Shown: piece by piece, positions 42,598 to 48,821 of the stretch
Numbering within the stretch: position 1 is the first letter of the stretch
Layout of the letters: each line of letters opens with the position of its first letter
Assembly: GCA_942491735.1 (NCBI GenBank)
Contig: CALOCN010000001.1
Coordinates: forward strand, 682,001 to 746,000
DNA: 64,000 bases
Reading direction: 5' to 3'
DNA from: CALOCN01 sp942491735
GTDB taxonomy: Bacteria > Eisenbacteria > RBG-16-71-46 > JABDJR01
Notes under the pieces: generated by a model
Seen by the model: the letters and a program-made list of their open reading frames with translations, nothing else
What the model was told of the DNA's origin: nothing
The model's database searches: none
Translations under genes and position numbers: made by a program

Positions 42598-42830
42598 AGC
42601 TGAAGCTGATCTACTGCGCTGCTTGAAACTACGAACCCAAAGCCGTCGGTCTGGCGGCTGAAGTCCTGCCCCACTTCAAGCAGGACATCTCCGAGATGAT
42701 CCTGGTCCCCTCAAGCGGCGGCCGGTTCGAGATCTTCGTCGACGACCAGCAGATCTATTCGAAACTCGAGACCGGTGAGTTCCCCGAGCCACGGGACATT
42801 GTCGAGGCCATCGAGGCCGCCCGCTCCTAG
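42594..42830 (+). CDS. selW: SelW-like (Rdx family) selenoprotein with in-frame UGA = Sec
   Basis: 78 residues if TGA 42624-42626 is read as selenocysteine. The protein begins MKLKLIYCAAUNYEPKAVGL: a strand, the CxxU redox motif (Cys8, Sec11), Tyr, Pro, then a helix, exactly as in SelW/SelT/SelH-type Rdx proteins. VPSSGGRFEIFVDDQQIYSK and FPEPRDIVEAIEAARS match the family's central strand pair and final helix. The frame stays open to TAG 42828. A hairpin fitting a bacterial SECIS lies downstream of the UGA. It starts in the stop of the TPR gene (ATGA). The likely role is thiol-based redox or glutathione-linked oxidoreductase in the cytoplasm. Plain translation stops after 10 residues, so gene callers miss it. 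Confidence 0.88.
42641..42659 (+). promoter_or_regulatory. bSECIS-like hairpin after the Sec codon
   Basis: AGCCGTC (42641-42647) pairs with GGCGGCT (42653-42659) through six Watson-Crick pairs and one T-G wobble, closing a five-base loop GGTCT. The loop opens with GG and lies 21 bases after the UGA, within the distance range known for bacterial SECIS elements bound by SelB. Confidence 0.7.
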
Positions 42831-42832
42831 GT

Positions 42833-43810
42833 TCAGCTCCGCTCCAGGTCCCATCCACTGCGATCGAGGTCCCACCCGGTCGAGTCCACGCTGACCACGC
42901 CGTTGCGTGACGGATCCTGCTTGGGCTCGTCGTCATCGGGGAGTTCGTCCAGCACGCGATCCCACGCGTCCACGCTCATCTCGTCCTCGAGCGGATCGTC
43001 CTCGGTCTCCACTTCCGGTTCGGCCATGGCCGCGTCGGCCGCGCGCTCCCTGGAGTGTCTGGCCAGCAGTTCCTCGGCCAGTGCCTGCAGGGCGTTCCCG
43101 ACCCGGGAGCGGCTGAGCACAGTGGGGCGTCCCTTGAGGGTGTCCTCGGCCACGCGGATCCCCCGGGGAACCACGGTGCGGAACAACTCGTCCGGGTGGG
43201 TCTCACGCAGCGACTCGATCACCGCGTTGGCATGACGCGTCCGCGTGTCGGCCATGGTGACCACGAAGCCCTCGCGCCGCAGGTCCGGGTTCAGGATGGA
43301 CCGGACCTCCCCGGCCAGGTGCTCCAGGCGGCCCAGGGTGGCCAGGTTGAGGATCTCCGCCTGCACCGGGACCAGGTAGCGGTCGGCCGCGGTCAGCGCG
43401 GCGCGGGTCAGGGGTCCCAGGGCCGGCGGACAGTCCAGGACGAAGTAGTCGTAGCGATCCCGCAGGGGATCCAACAGGTCCCGCAACCGGCCGGGGGACT
43501 GCTGGAGGATATCCACGAAGTGGGATTCCTCCTCGTGGGACCAGACGTTGGCCGGCAGCAGGTCGAGGTTCTCCATGAGCCCCGTTTCCACCGCGTCCTC
43601 GACCGGTTTCTCGTCCGAAATGCAGCCGTAGAGCCCGTAGTGCAGGTCGAATCGATCAATGCCGAAGCACTGGATCAGGCTTCCCTGCGGATCGATCTCC
43701 ACGAGCAACGTGCGAAAGTTGAGATCCGCGAACGCGGCGGCCAGGTTCGCGGCGAGCGTGGTCTTACCGACCCCGCCCTTCTGGGACACCAACGCAACAC
43801 TCATCCCCAT
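42833..43810 (-). CDS. Orphan ParA-family ATPase
   Basis: 325 residues from ATG 43810 (ATG 43804 is also possible). The deviant Walker A is KGGVGKTT (residues 11-18), followed by LLVEIDPQGSLIQCFG (A' motif region), YFVLDCPPALGPLTRAALTA (Walker B) and VPVQAEILNLATLGRLE. The C-terminal 70 residues are acidic and disordered and finish with a doubled motif, GWDLDRS-GWDLERS. ParA ATPases position chromosomes, plasmids or protein cargo on the nucleoid. No parB gene is adjacent, so it may serve another cargo, but two DnaA boxes lie upstream. It converges with the selenoprotein gene, 2 bases between stops. Confidence 0.88.
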   Translation of the reverse strand: MGMSVALVSQKGGVGKTTLAANLAAAFADLNFRTLLVEIDPQGSLIQCFGIDRFDLHYGLYGCISDEKPVEDAVETGLMENLDLLPANVWSHEEESHFVDILQQSPGRLRDLLDPLRDRYDYFVLDCPPALGPLTRAALTAADRYLVPVQAEILNLATLGRLEHLAGEVRSILNPDLRREGFVVTMADTRTRHANAVIESLRETHPDELFRTVVPRGIRVAEDTLKGRPTVLSRSRVGNALQALAEELLARHSRERAADAAMAEPEVETEDDPLEDEMSVDAWDRVLDELPDDDEPKQDPSRNGVVSVDSTGWDLDRSGWDLERS

Positions 43811-44289
43811 GATGAAACTCTCCCTGCTGATGCATCCACGGTGCATGATCCGGCCCGACCGTGCCGCGGGGGATACCCCGCACGGTCTCCAGGGATCCCG
43901 GTCCCGACGAGCATGGACCCGATCGCGGGTCCGCTCGCTCGTAGGTGTTCCTGTGGATAACGGCCTGTCTGTGGATGTCGATGTGGATAACGTGGCGGGT
44001 TGGACGCGCGTGCCCACGCGCGTCGGGTAGCCGCCGAAACCCTTGCCAAGTTCGCTATTACATCCGATAGCGGGACATTTGCCTAGTCCGAAACGGGTGG
44101 GGACTTGGATTCACCGTGCGCCGGGTCGCCGACCCCGTGTGCACGCGGTGGGGACAAGGTGTGGGAATGTCGTCGGGGTGATAGCGTCCCAATTCCGGGA
44201 TCGGGGACGAAGGGCTGGACATTTCTTGCAGTTCGTATGACTATCGGGCGTCGAGTGCTACCAGCGATCCTCGCAAAGGGGGCTATGCG
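43811..44289. other. Long intergenic region between parA-like gene and spoVG
   Basis: No gene is visible in these 479 bases. It holds two perfect DnaA boxes and one degenerate one (43952-43990), an inverted repeat CGCTAT/ATAGCG (44053-44072), and the promoters of both flanking genes. No strongly AT-rich unwinding tract is obvious. Confidence 0.6.
43952..43990 (+). promoter_or_regulatory. DnaA-box cluster
   Basis: TGTGGATAA occurs exactly at 43952-43960 and 43982-43990, and a variant TGTGGATGT at 43970-43978, all in one orientation. The reverse complement TTATCCACA is the consensus DnaA box. The two perfect boxes are 30 bases apart. The site is upstream of the ParA-like gene. Confidence 0.6.
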
Positions 44290-44640
44290 ATGGAGATCAC
44301 CGAGGTCAAAGTTAGGCTCTGGGACGACCAGCGCTTGAGAGCTCTGGTGACCGTCGTCTTCGACGACTGCTTCGTGGTCAGGAACATCAAGGTAATCGAG
44401 GGCCGCGACGCCAAGTTGTTCGTCGCGATGCCGAGCCGCCGACTCAATGATGGGCGCTATGCGGATATTGCCCACCCCATCACCCGGGATTTCCGGCATC
44501 AGATGGAGTCAGCCATCCTCAGTGCCTACCTCGATGAACGTGAGCATTCCTACGACCGACCGGGAACCGGAGATCCTCAGGTAATGGACGATGATTTGGA
44601 AGTGGACGAAGAAGAGGGCGCGCAGGACTGGTATTCCTAG
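44290..44640 (+). CDS. spoVG: SpoVG family RNA/DNA-binding regulator
   Basis: 116 residues from ATG 44290, with AAGGGGGC upstream; an out-of-frame ATG lies at 44285. The SpoVG core is clear: MEITEVKVRLWDDQRLRALV, TVVFDDCFVVRNIKVIEGRD and FVAMPSRRLNDGRYADIAHP, followed by ITRDFRHQMESAILSAYLDE. The C-terminal 35 residues are acidic and disordered. SpoVG proteins bind nucleic acid and regulate septation, virulence or cell envelope genes; they are widespread outside spore formers. It is divergent from the parA-like gene across a long region with DnaA boxes. Confidence 0.93.
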   Translation: MEITEVKVRLWDDQRLRALVTVVFDDCFVVRNIKVIEGRDAKLFVAMPSRRLNDGRYADIAHPITRDFRHQMESAILSAYLDEREHSYDRPGTGDPQVMDDDLEVDEEEGAQDWYS

Positions 44641-44682
44641 GCCAAACGGCCTCCTGCCCGATTCCCCAACCGTTCGTTCCCC

Positions 44683-45225
44683 CTAGGAATCCCCGTTCTT
44701 GAGCCGTTCCGGTACGGCGGTTGACCCCAGGCGTGTGCTCAGGTTCGTCAGGTACCCTTCGATGGTGGAGTGGTACCCGAATACGAACCGCGCCATGAAG
44801 CGGAACATGGCGTTGTCGATGTGCCCGTGTTCCAGGAGGACCAGGGTGGTCGACCCGGCCTCGGGCATTGCCATATAGGTCCAGGTGCCCCCGAAGGGCA
44901 GACCGGGCTCGATCTCCACCACCCAGAGCGCATCCGACTGTTCCTTGACCCGCAGCGTGATCCCGTTTGGCTGCTCGGTCCACCGGGCCCCGCCTTCCGG
45001 TCCATCCTCCAGGATCTCGACCGAGGTGACGTCCGCGCGCCACGCGGGCATGGCCGCGACGTCACGAACCACGGCCCAGATGTCATCCGGCGTGGCCTCG
45101 AACACGATGCGACATCCCGCCTCGTGTTCCTTGGGTAGCAGGGCTCCCATGACCAGCATCACGGTGACCAGGAGCATGGGAACTCCCAATCCAAAGAGAA
45201 ACAGTCGTAGGCGGGCGGGATACAC
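44683..45225 (-). CDS. SRPBCC/START-like (polyketide cyclase 2) membrane-anchored protein
   Basis: 180 residues. An N-terminal membrane segment (LFLFGLGVPMLLVTVMLVMG) precedes a SRPBCC fold: RIVFEATPDDIWAVVRDVAA, MPAWRADVTSVEILEDG, RWTEQPNGITLRVKEQ and a final long helix FMARFVFGYHSTIEGYLTN. The domain forms a hydrophobic pocket for small ligands. Substrate unknown. It lies between spoVG and the arsenic genes without overlap to either. Confidence 0.82.
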   Translation of the reverse strand: MYPARLRLFLFGLGVPMLLVTVMLVMGALLPKEHEAGCRIVFEATPDDIWAVVRDVAAMPAWRADVTSVEILEDGPEGGARWTEQPNGITLRVKEQSDALWVVEIEPGLPFGGTWTYMAMPEAGSTTLVLLEHGHIDNAMFRFMARFVFGYHSTIEGYLTNLSTRLGSTAVPERLKNGDS

Positions 45226-45300
45226 GACGCGACTCCTCCGAAGACGGTAGGGAAGGGTCGCGCAGTATAAGGGAATCGGCGCCCGGTTTGCCCGTTGGGT

Positions 45301-45723
45301 CTATTCGCAGCAGCCGGTGGTCTCGCAGCACGCGGTGCTGCTGGAGGCGAGCGTGTCCGCCTCTTCCAGACGGTGCCACACTTCCCAGTCGTTTCCGTCC
45401 GGGTCCCGCGTCCAGACCTTGTCGGACTTTGCGTAGCAGCAGACTTCGCCCGTCTCCTCGTGGGTCACCAGGTCGGCCCGAGCCATGCGTTCCCGCCAGG
45501 AACCCAGGGCCTCCTCGCTGAAGACCTCGATGCCGTAGTGGGTTCCCACCGGAGTGCTGGCCGTTCCGGGAACCAGGGAGAGGTGCAGCGAGGGCTCCTC
45601 GAGACGGAAGTTCACGTAGTCCTCGCGAACCTTGGTGGGTTCGGCGCCGAGGAACGCGTTGTAGAACCGCTTGGACCGGTCGAGGTCCGAGACGGGGAGG
45701 CTGATGTGGACTCGGGAAGACAT
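45301..45723 (-). CDS. arsI: ArsI/CadI-family glyoxalase-fold protein (C-As lyase candidate)
   Basis: 140 residues from ATG 45723, with AAAGGAGAA upstream. The vicinal-oxygen-chelate fold starts RVHISLPVSDLDRSKRFYN (His6) and includes THYGIEVFS (His62) and the hallmark EVCCYAKSDKVWTRDPDG with vicinal Cys95-Cys96, then NDWEVW (Glu114). His6, His62 and Glu114 fit the Fe(II) site, and the CC pair binds trivalent organoarsenic in ArsI. The C-terminus is cysteine-rich (ACCETTGCCE). ArsI splits the C-As bond of methylarsenite; the CadI name denotes a cadmium-induced relative. It is in an operon with arsR and has an ArsR-like operator just upstream. Confidence 0.85.
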   Translation of the reverse strand: MSSRVHISLPVSDLDRSKRFYNAFLGAEPTKVREDYVNFRLEEPSLHLSLVPGTASTPVGTHYGIEVFSEEALGSWRERMARADLVTHEETGEVCCYAKSDKVWTRDPDGNDWEVWHRLEEADTLASSSTACCETTGCCE

Positions 45724-45743
45724 CTTGGATTCTCCTTTATAGT

Positions 45744-45763
45744 CAATCGTCGAAAAACGATTG
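45744..45763. promoter_or_regulatory. ArsR operator upstream of arsI
   Basis: CAATCGT (45744-45750) and ACGATTG (45757-45763) form a 7-bp inverted repeat around CGAAAA. The core ATCGTCGA-AAACGAT is nearly identical to the site at the arsR start. Confidence 0.7.
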
Positions 45764-45799
45764 TATTGAGCAAATGAAGGATCGCCGTTCGATGATGTG

Positions 45800-46120
45800 T
45801 TACCGAAGGCCGGCCAGAAGCAGCCGAACCTCCCGCAGGCGATCCTTGCAAACGCAGTAACACCGGCGTGGGCCGTCGATCTCGCCCTCGATCAGCCCCG
45901 CCTCCTTGAGGATCTTCAGGTGCTGAGACACGGTCGACTGGGCAACCGGAAGTTGCTCGACCAGGTCCCCACACACACACTGATCCTTCTGGAGAAGGAG
46001 CCGGAGGATGCGAATCCGAATCGGGTGACCCAGCGCCTTGCACAGGGTAGCGAGGTCCCGCTCGGAAGCCTCCTCGAGCTCGTTCTTGGCGACCCATTGA
46101 ACCGTCGGCGTAATGTTCAT
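45800..46120 (-). CDS. arsR: ArsR-family metalloregulator
   Basis: 106 residues from ATG 46120; a TTG further upstream would lie upstream of the predicted transcript start. The winged helix-turn-helix has LATLCKALGHPIRIRILRLL, then CVCGDLVEQLPVAQSTVSQH, which includes the CVC arsenite-sensing motif in the alpha-3 helix, and LKILKEAGLIEGEIDGPRRC. It ends in a second Cys cluster CYCVC. In the absence of arsenite the dimer blocks its promoter. The operator overlaps its own -10 box and start codon, so it autoregulates and controls arsI. Confidence 0.92.
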   Translation of the reverse strand: MNITPTVQWVAKNELEEASERDLATLCKALGHPIRIRILRLLLQKDQCVCGDLVEQLPVAQSTVSQHLKILKEAGLIEGEIDGPRRCYCVCKDRLREVRLLLAGLR

Positions 46121-46158
46121 CGTCGATAAACGATAGTCAATCAACTCTCCGCCGTCAA
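46119..46158 (-). promoter_or_regulatory. arsR promoter with overlapping ArsR operator
   Basis: On the minus strand TTGACG (46158-46153), a 17-base spacer and TATCGT (46135-46130) end 9 bases before the ATG, so the leader is about 2-3 bases and no Shine-Dalgarno is present. The operator ATCGT-TTATCG-ACGAT (46134-46119) overlaps the -10 box and the start codon. Confidence 0.7.
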
Positions 46159-46224
46159 CCGTTCTTTCGTGGGTGCTGGATAATCGCCTAGACCGATGAT
46201 AGACATGGTGTTAGGTTCGCTCCC

Positions 46225-46590
46225 ATGGCACAGACACTTCTCGATATCCATCTGATTCTCCGTTGGCTGGTCTTGGCCCTGATCTTCCTCGGCGTGGCGT
46301 TCCAGTTATTGGGATTCAGGACGCGTAGCAATCCACGGCAGAAGCTCCTGGCCATCCTGTTCGTCTCGGCCCTGGACCTCCAGCTCCTTCTGGGGGTGGG
46401 GATCATTCTGGCCGGGAGCTCGGCTTCCGAATCCGGACGGCACCTTCTCCTCATGGGGACCGCGGTGGCGGTGGCCCACATCCTGAGGATTCGCGAGAAG
46501 CGGGCGGTTGGCGACGCGGCGTTTCGCCTGGGGACGCTGCTCTACGTGTTGCCGATGGTCCTCATCATCGTGGGGCTACGTCTGGGCTGA
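46225..46590 (+). CDS. Small four-helix membrane protein
   Basis: 121 residues from ATG 46225. Four hydrophobic segments are seen (ILRWLVLALIFLGVAFQLLG, LLAILFVSALDLQLLLGVGI, HLLLMGTAVAVAHILRI, LGTLLYVLPMVLIIVGLRL) with basic loops RTRSNPRQK and REKRAVGD. The His and Arg within helices suggest a cytochrome b-like or CopD-like small integral protein, but no haem-ligand pair is certain. It is divergent from arsR. Function unknown. Confidence 0.72.
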   Translation: MAQTLLDIHLILRWLVLALIFLGVAFQLLGFRTRSNPRQKLLAILFVSALDLQLLLGVGIILAGSSASESGRHLLLMGTAVAVAHILRIREKRAVGDAAFRLGTLLYVLPMVLIIVGLRLG

Positions 46591-46678
46591 GCCAGCATCT
46601 CCCCCGATCCGCCACCTTTTCACGGTATCCTCAGGGTGGCCTACAGACCCCAACGACGCAGACGGAGATGACGACAAC

Positions 46679-47182
46679 ATGCCCATGACAAGCTTTGACC
46701 AGTTACCCGATACCGCCCGACTCTGGGTGTTCGCCGCCGACCGGCCGCTGAGCGAGGCGGAGCGTCGCCAACTCGCGGAGTCGGTCGAGACCGGGTTGGC
46801 CGCCTGGGCTGCCCACGGAAGTCCGGTCACCTGGGGGCATACCCTGGTCCACGAGCAGTTCCTCATGGTCGGGGTGGACGAGTCCCAAACCGCGCTCACC
46901 GGCTGCTCGATCGATAGCGCGGTTTCCCGGATCCGCGAGCTGGAACGGCGCCTCGAGGTGTCCTTTCTCGACAACTCCCGGGTGTTCTACCGCGATGGCG
47001 CAGCGGTTCGGGTGGTGAATCGCCTTGAGTTCCGTGAGTTGGCCAAGGCCGGCACGGTCACCGGCGACACCGTGGTCTTCAACAACGTGCTCGAGACCGT
47101 CCGCGACGTCCGGGCCGGAAACTGGGAAGTTCCGGCCGTACGGTCGTGGCACGGCGACGCCTTCCCTCTGCAGACTTCGTGA
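46679..47182 (+). CDS. Conserved FCB-group hypothetical protein (often mislabelled ABC transporter ATPase)
   Basis: 167 residues from ATG 46679. FDQLPDTARLWVFAADRPLS, AWAAHGSPVTWGHTL, LMVGVDESQTALTGCSIDS and LEVSFLDNSRVFYRDG match a small cytoplasmic family I know from Bacteroidetes genomes, where it is commonly misnamed as an ABC transporter ATPase; there is no Walker motif. GCSIDS is the most conserved point. The stop overlaps the GTG of the methyltransferase gene. It begins a run of overlapping genes ending with a beta-lactamase-like gene. Function unknown. Confidence 0.75.
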   Translation: MPMTSFDQLPDTARLWVFAADRPLSEAERRQLAESVETGLAAWAAHGSPVTWGHTLVHEQFLMVGVDESQTALTGCSIDSAVSRIRELERRLEVSFLDNSRVFYRDGAAVRVVNRLEFRELAKAGTVTGDTVVFNNVLETVRDVRAGNWEVPAVRSWHGDAFPLQTS

Positions 47183-47853
47183 CCCAGGCAACACCCAACC
47201 CGTTCTGGGAGGATCCGGGGATCGTGACCCGGTTCGCCGAACGGGATCCCGACCATCGGTTGCAGGCCCTGTTGCCGCGATACGGCTCCCCTCCCGCGGT
47301 CCGGGTGCTGGATGTCGGTTGTGCCGGTGGGCGTAACACCGAGCTCTTGGCCCGGATGGGATTCGACGTCCATGCCCTGGATGCCTCACCGCCCATGGTG
47401 GATCGCACCCGGGAGCGACTGGTGCCCTGGGTTGGGGAGGCCGCCGCTCGGGCCCGGGTGATTCAGGGCTTCATGCACCGGCTGGAACGGTACGCCGACG
47501 GATCGTTCGATCTCGTGATTGCCCTGGGGGTGTGGCACAGCGCGACCTCGGAGGCGGAGTGGGACGGGGCGGTGCGCGAGGCGCGACGCGTGTTGGCCCG
47601 CGGGGGGTTGGTTCTGGTGGCCAATCACACCGCGGCGTTCGACCCCGAGGGCCGCGGACTCCAGGCGGTGGCCGGATCCGGGGTGCTGTTCGACGGGCCG
47701 GCCTCGGGGCGTTCCACCCTGATGGAACCGGACGTGACGGATCGGGAGCTGGCGGTGCGGGGGTTCCGTCCCTGGACCCCGACCCAAACCGTGATGGCAC
47801 GCACCGAGACCGGTCGCCGGGTCACCGGCAACGGGCTTTACGTGGCGGCATGA
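47179..47853 (+). CDS. Class I SAM-dependent methyltransferase
   Basis: 224 residues from GTG 47179, whose GTGA overlaps the upstream stop; a longer GTG start at 47146 exists. Motif I is VRVLDVGCAGGRNTELLARM, motif II FDVHALDASPPMV and motif IV FDLVIALGVWHS, then REARRVLARGGLVLVANH. It belongs to the Methyltransf_11/25-like fold, with a short C-terminal cap. Substrate unknown. The stop overlaps the next start (ATGA). Confidence 0.85.
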   Translation: MTQATPNPFWEDPGIVTRFAERDPDHRLQALLPRYGSPPAVRVLDVGCAGGRNTELLARMGFDVHALDASPPMVDRTRERLVPWVGEAAARARVIQGFMHRLERYADGSFDLVIALGVWHSATSEAEWDGAVREARRVLARGGLVLVANHTAAFDPEGRGLQAVAGSGVLFDGPASGRSTLMEPDVTDRELAVRGFRPWTPTQTVMARTETGRRVTGNGLYVAA

Positions 47854-48779
47854 CACGCCCGGGGCGAATGCTGGCTGCGTGCTGCCTGGTTCCGGCCCTG
47901 CTCCTCCTGGCCGGCGCGGCCAGGGAAGCCCGGCTGTCCACCCTCGCCCCGGAGGTGGAGCGGTTGCTTGCGGACCAGGAGGATCTCACCTTGGGGGTGC
48001 ATGTCTGGGTGGAGGGGGAGGGAGAGATCTACTCCCGGTTGCCGGACGAGCCCCGTGCCGCGGCGAGTTCCATCAAGACCGTGGTCGCCCTGGACCTGCT
48101 TATCAGCTACGGCGGCGTGCTGGAGACGATCCCGGCCGGGGTGGACGGGTTGCTGCAACCCGGCTCGCACCCTGCGTTCTCCGGGTTTACCCGCCTCCAG
48201 TTGGGGTCCGCGCGCCGCGACCTCAAGGGCAAGAGCTATTGGGACCTCGCCCTGGTCATGATGGGCCAGACCGCCGATGTCAACGAGGTGTACAACGCCG
48301 CCTGCAACCTGCTCATGGTCAAGCTGGGGGGCCCCGAGGCCATTCAGCGACGGGTCCAGGCCCTGGCCCCCGCGTTCCAGGGATTCGATATCAACCGGTA
48401 CATGAAGACCTGGAACGGGGACGGGGACAATCGGGCCACGCCCCGTGCCCTGGTCGATCTGTACCGGGGGTTGGCGGCCGGCTCGGTGCCGGGCCTGGAC
48501 GAGCCGGGGATCCAGCGCCTGCGGATGCTTCTGCATCAGGCCGGGGAGGGTACTGCGGGTAGCGTGTTCGAGAAGGGGGGAACGCTCTTCCCCAAACCCA
48601 TGGTCCGGGTGCACGCGGGGTTCGTGGAGCAGGCGGACGGGGACATCATCTATGCCGTGATGGGGGAGGTGCCGGACGGTCCGAGCGGGGATCCCAGCGA
48701 GCGCTTCGTCCGGCTCATGAACGGGGTGGATGGTCTGACCGCCCGTTGCACCGGGTGGATCCGGCGGGGCGGTCCATGA
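47850..48779 (+). CDS. Class A beta-lactamase-like serine hydrolase
   Basis: 309 residues from ATG 47850. A signal peptide (MLAACCLVPALLLLAG) precedes the fold. The SxxK motif is ASSIKTVVAL near residue 72, TADVNEVYNAACNLLMVKLG covers the second-motif region, and VFEKGGTLFP is the KTG-equivalent (KGG). This is the penicillin-binding-protein/beta-lactamase-fold group (Beta-lactamase2). It acts in the periplasm; it could be a D-alanyl peptidase, an esterase or a lactamase, and resistance should not be assumed. It is coupled to the methyltransferase gene by ATGA. Confidence 0.78.
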   Translation: MTRPGRMLAACCLVPALLLLAGAAREARLSTLAPEVERLLADQEDLTLGVHVWVEGEGEIYSRLPDEPRAAASSIKTVVALDLLISYGGVLETIPAGVDGLLQPGSHPAFSGFTRLQLGSARRDLKGKSYWDLALVMMGQTADVNEVYNAACNLLMVKLGGPEAIQRRVQALAPAFQGFDINRYMKTWNGDGDNRATPRALVDLYRGLAAGSVPGLDEPGIQRLRMLLHQAGEGTAGSVFEKGGTLFPKPMVRVHAGFVEQADGDIIYAVMGEVPDGPSGDPSERFVRLMNGVDGLTARCTGWIRRGGP

Positions 48780-48786
48780 CGCCGGG

Positions 48787-48815
48787 TTGGCCGCGACGCG
48801 CGGCTTGCGTATCCT
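48787..48815 (+). promoter_or_regulatory. aroC promoter, leaderless-type
   Basis: TTGGCC (48787-48792), a 17-base spacer and TATCCT (48810-48815) end 6 bases before the ATG at 48822. The predicted transcript starts at the ATG, and no Shine-Dalgarno precedes it. Confidence 0.55.
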
Positions 48816-48821
48816 GACCCC

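Noticed and set aside
42594..42626. Treating the SelW-like gene as a nonsense-mutated pseudogene
   Set aside because: The UGA sits exactly at the Sec/Cys position of CxxU, the rest of the frame is intact, and a SECIS-like hairpin follows.
43811..44289. A firm call of the chromosomal replication origin
   Set aside because: Only two perfect DnaA boxes, no AT-rich unwinding tract, and no dnaA, dnaN, gidA, parB or rpmH nearby; kept as a finding only.
44083..44499. 138-codon minus-strand frame opposite spoVG
   Set aside because: It lies antisense to a clear SpoVG protein and lacks a start signal.
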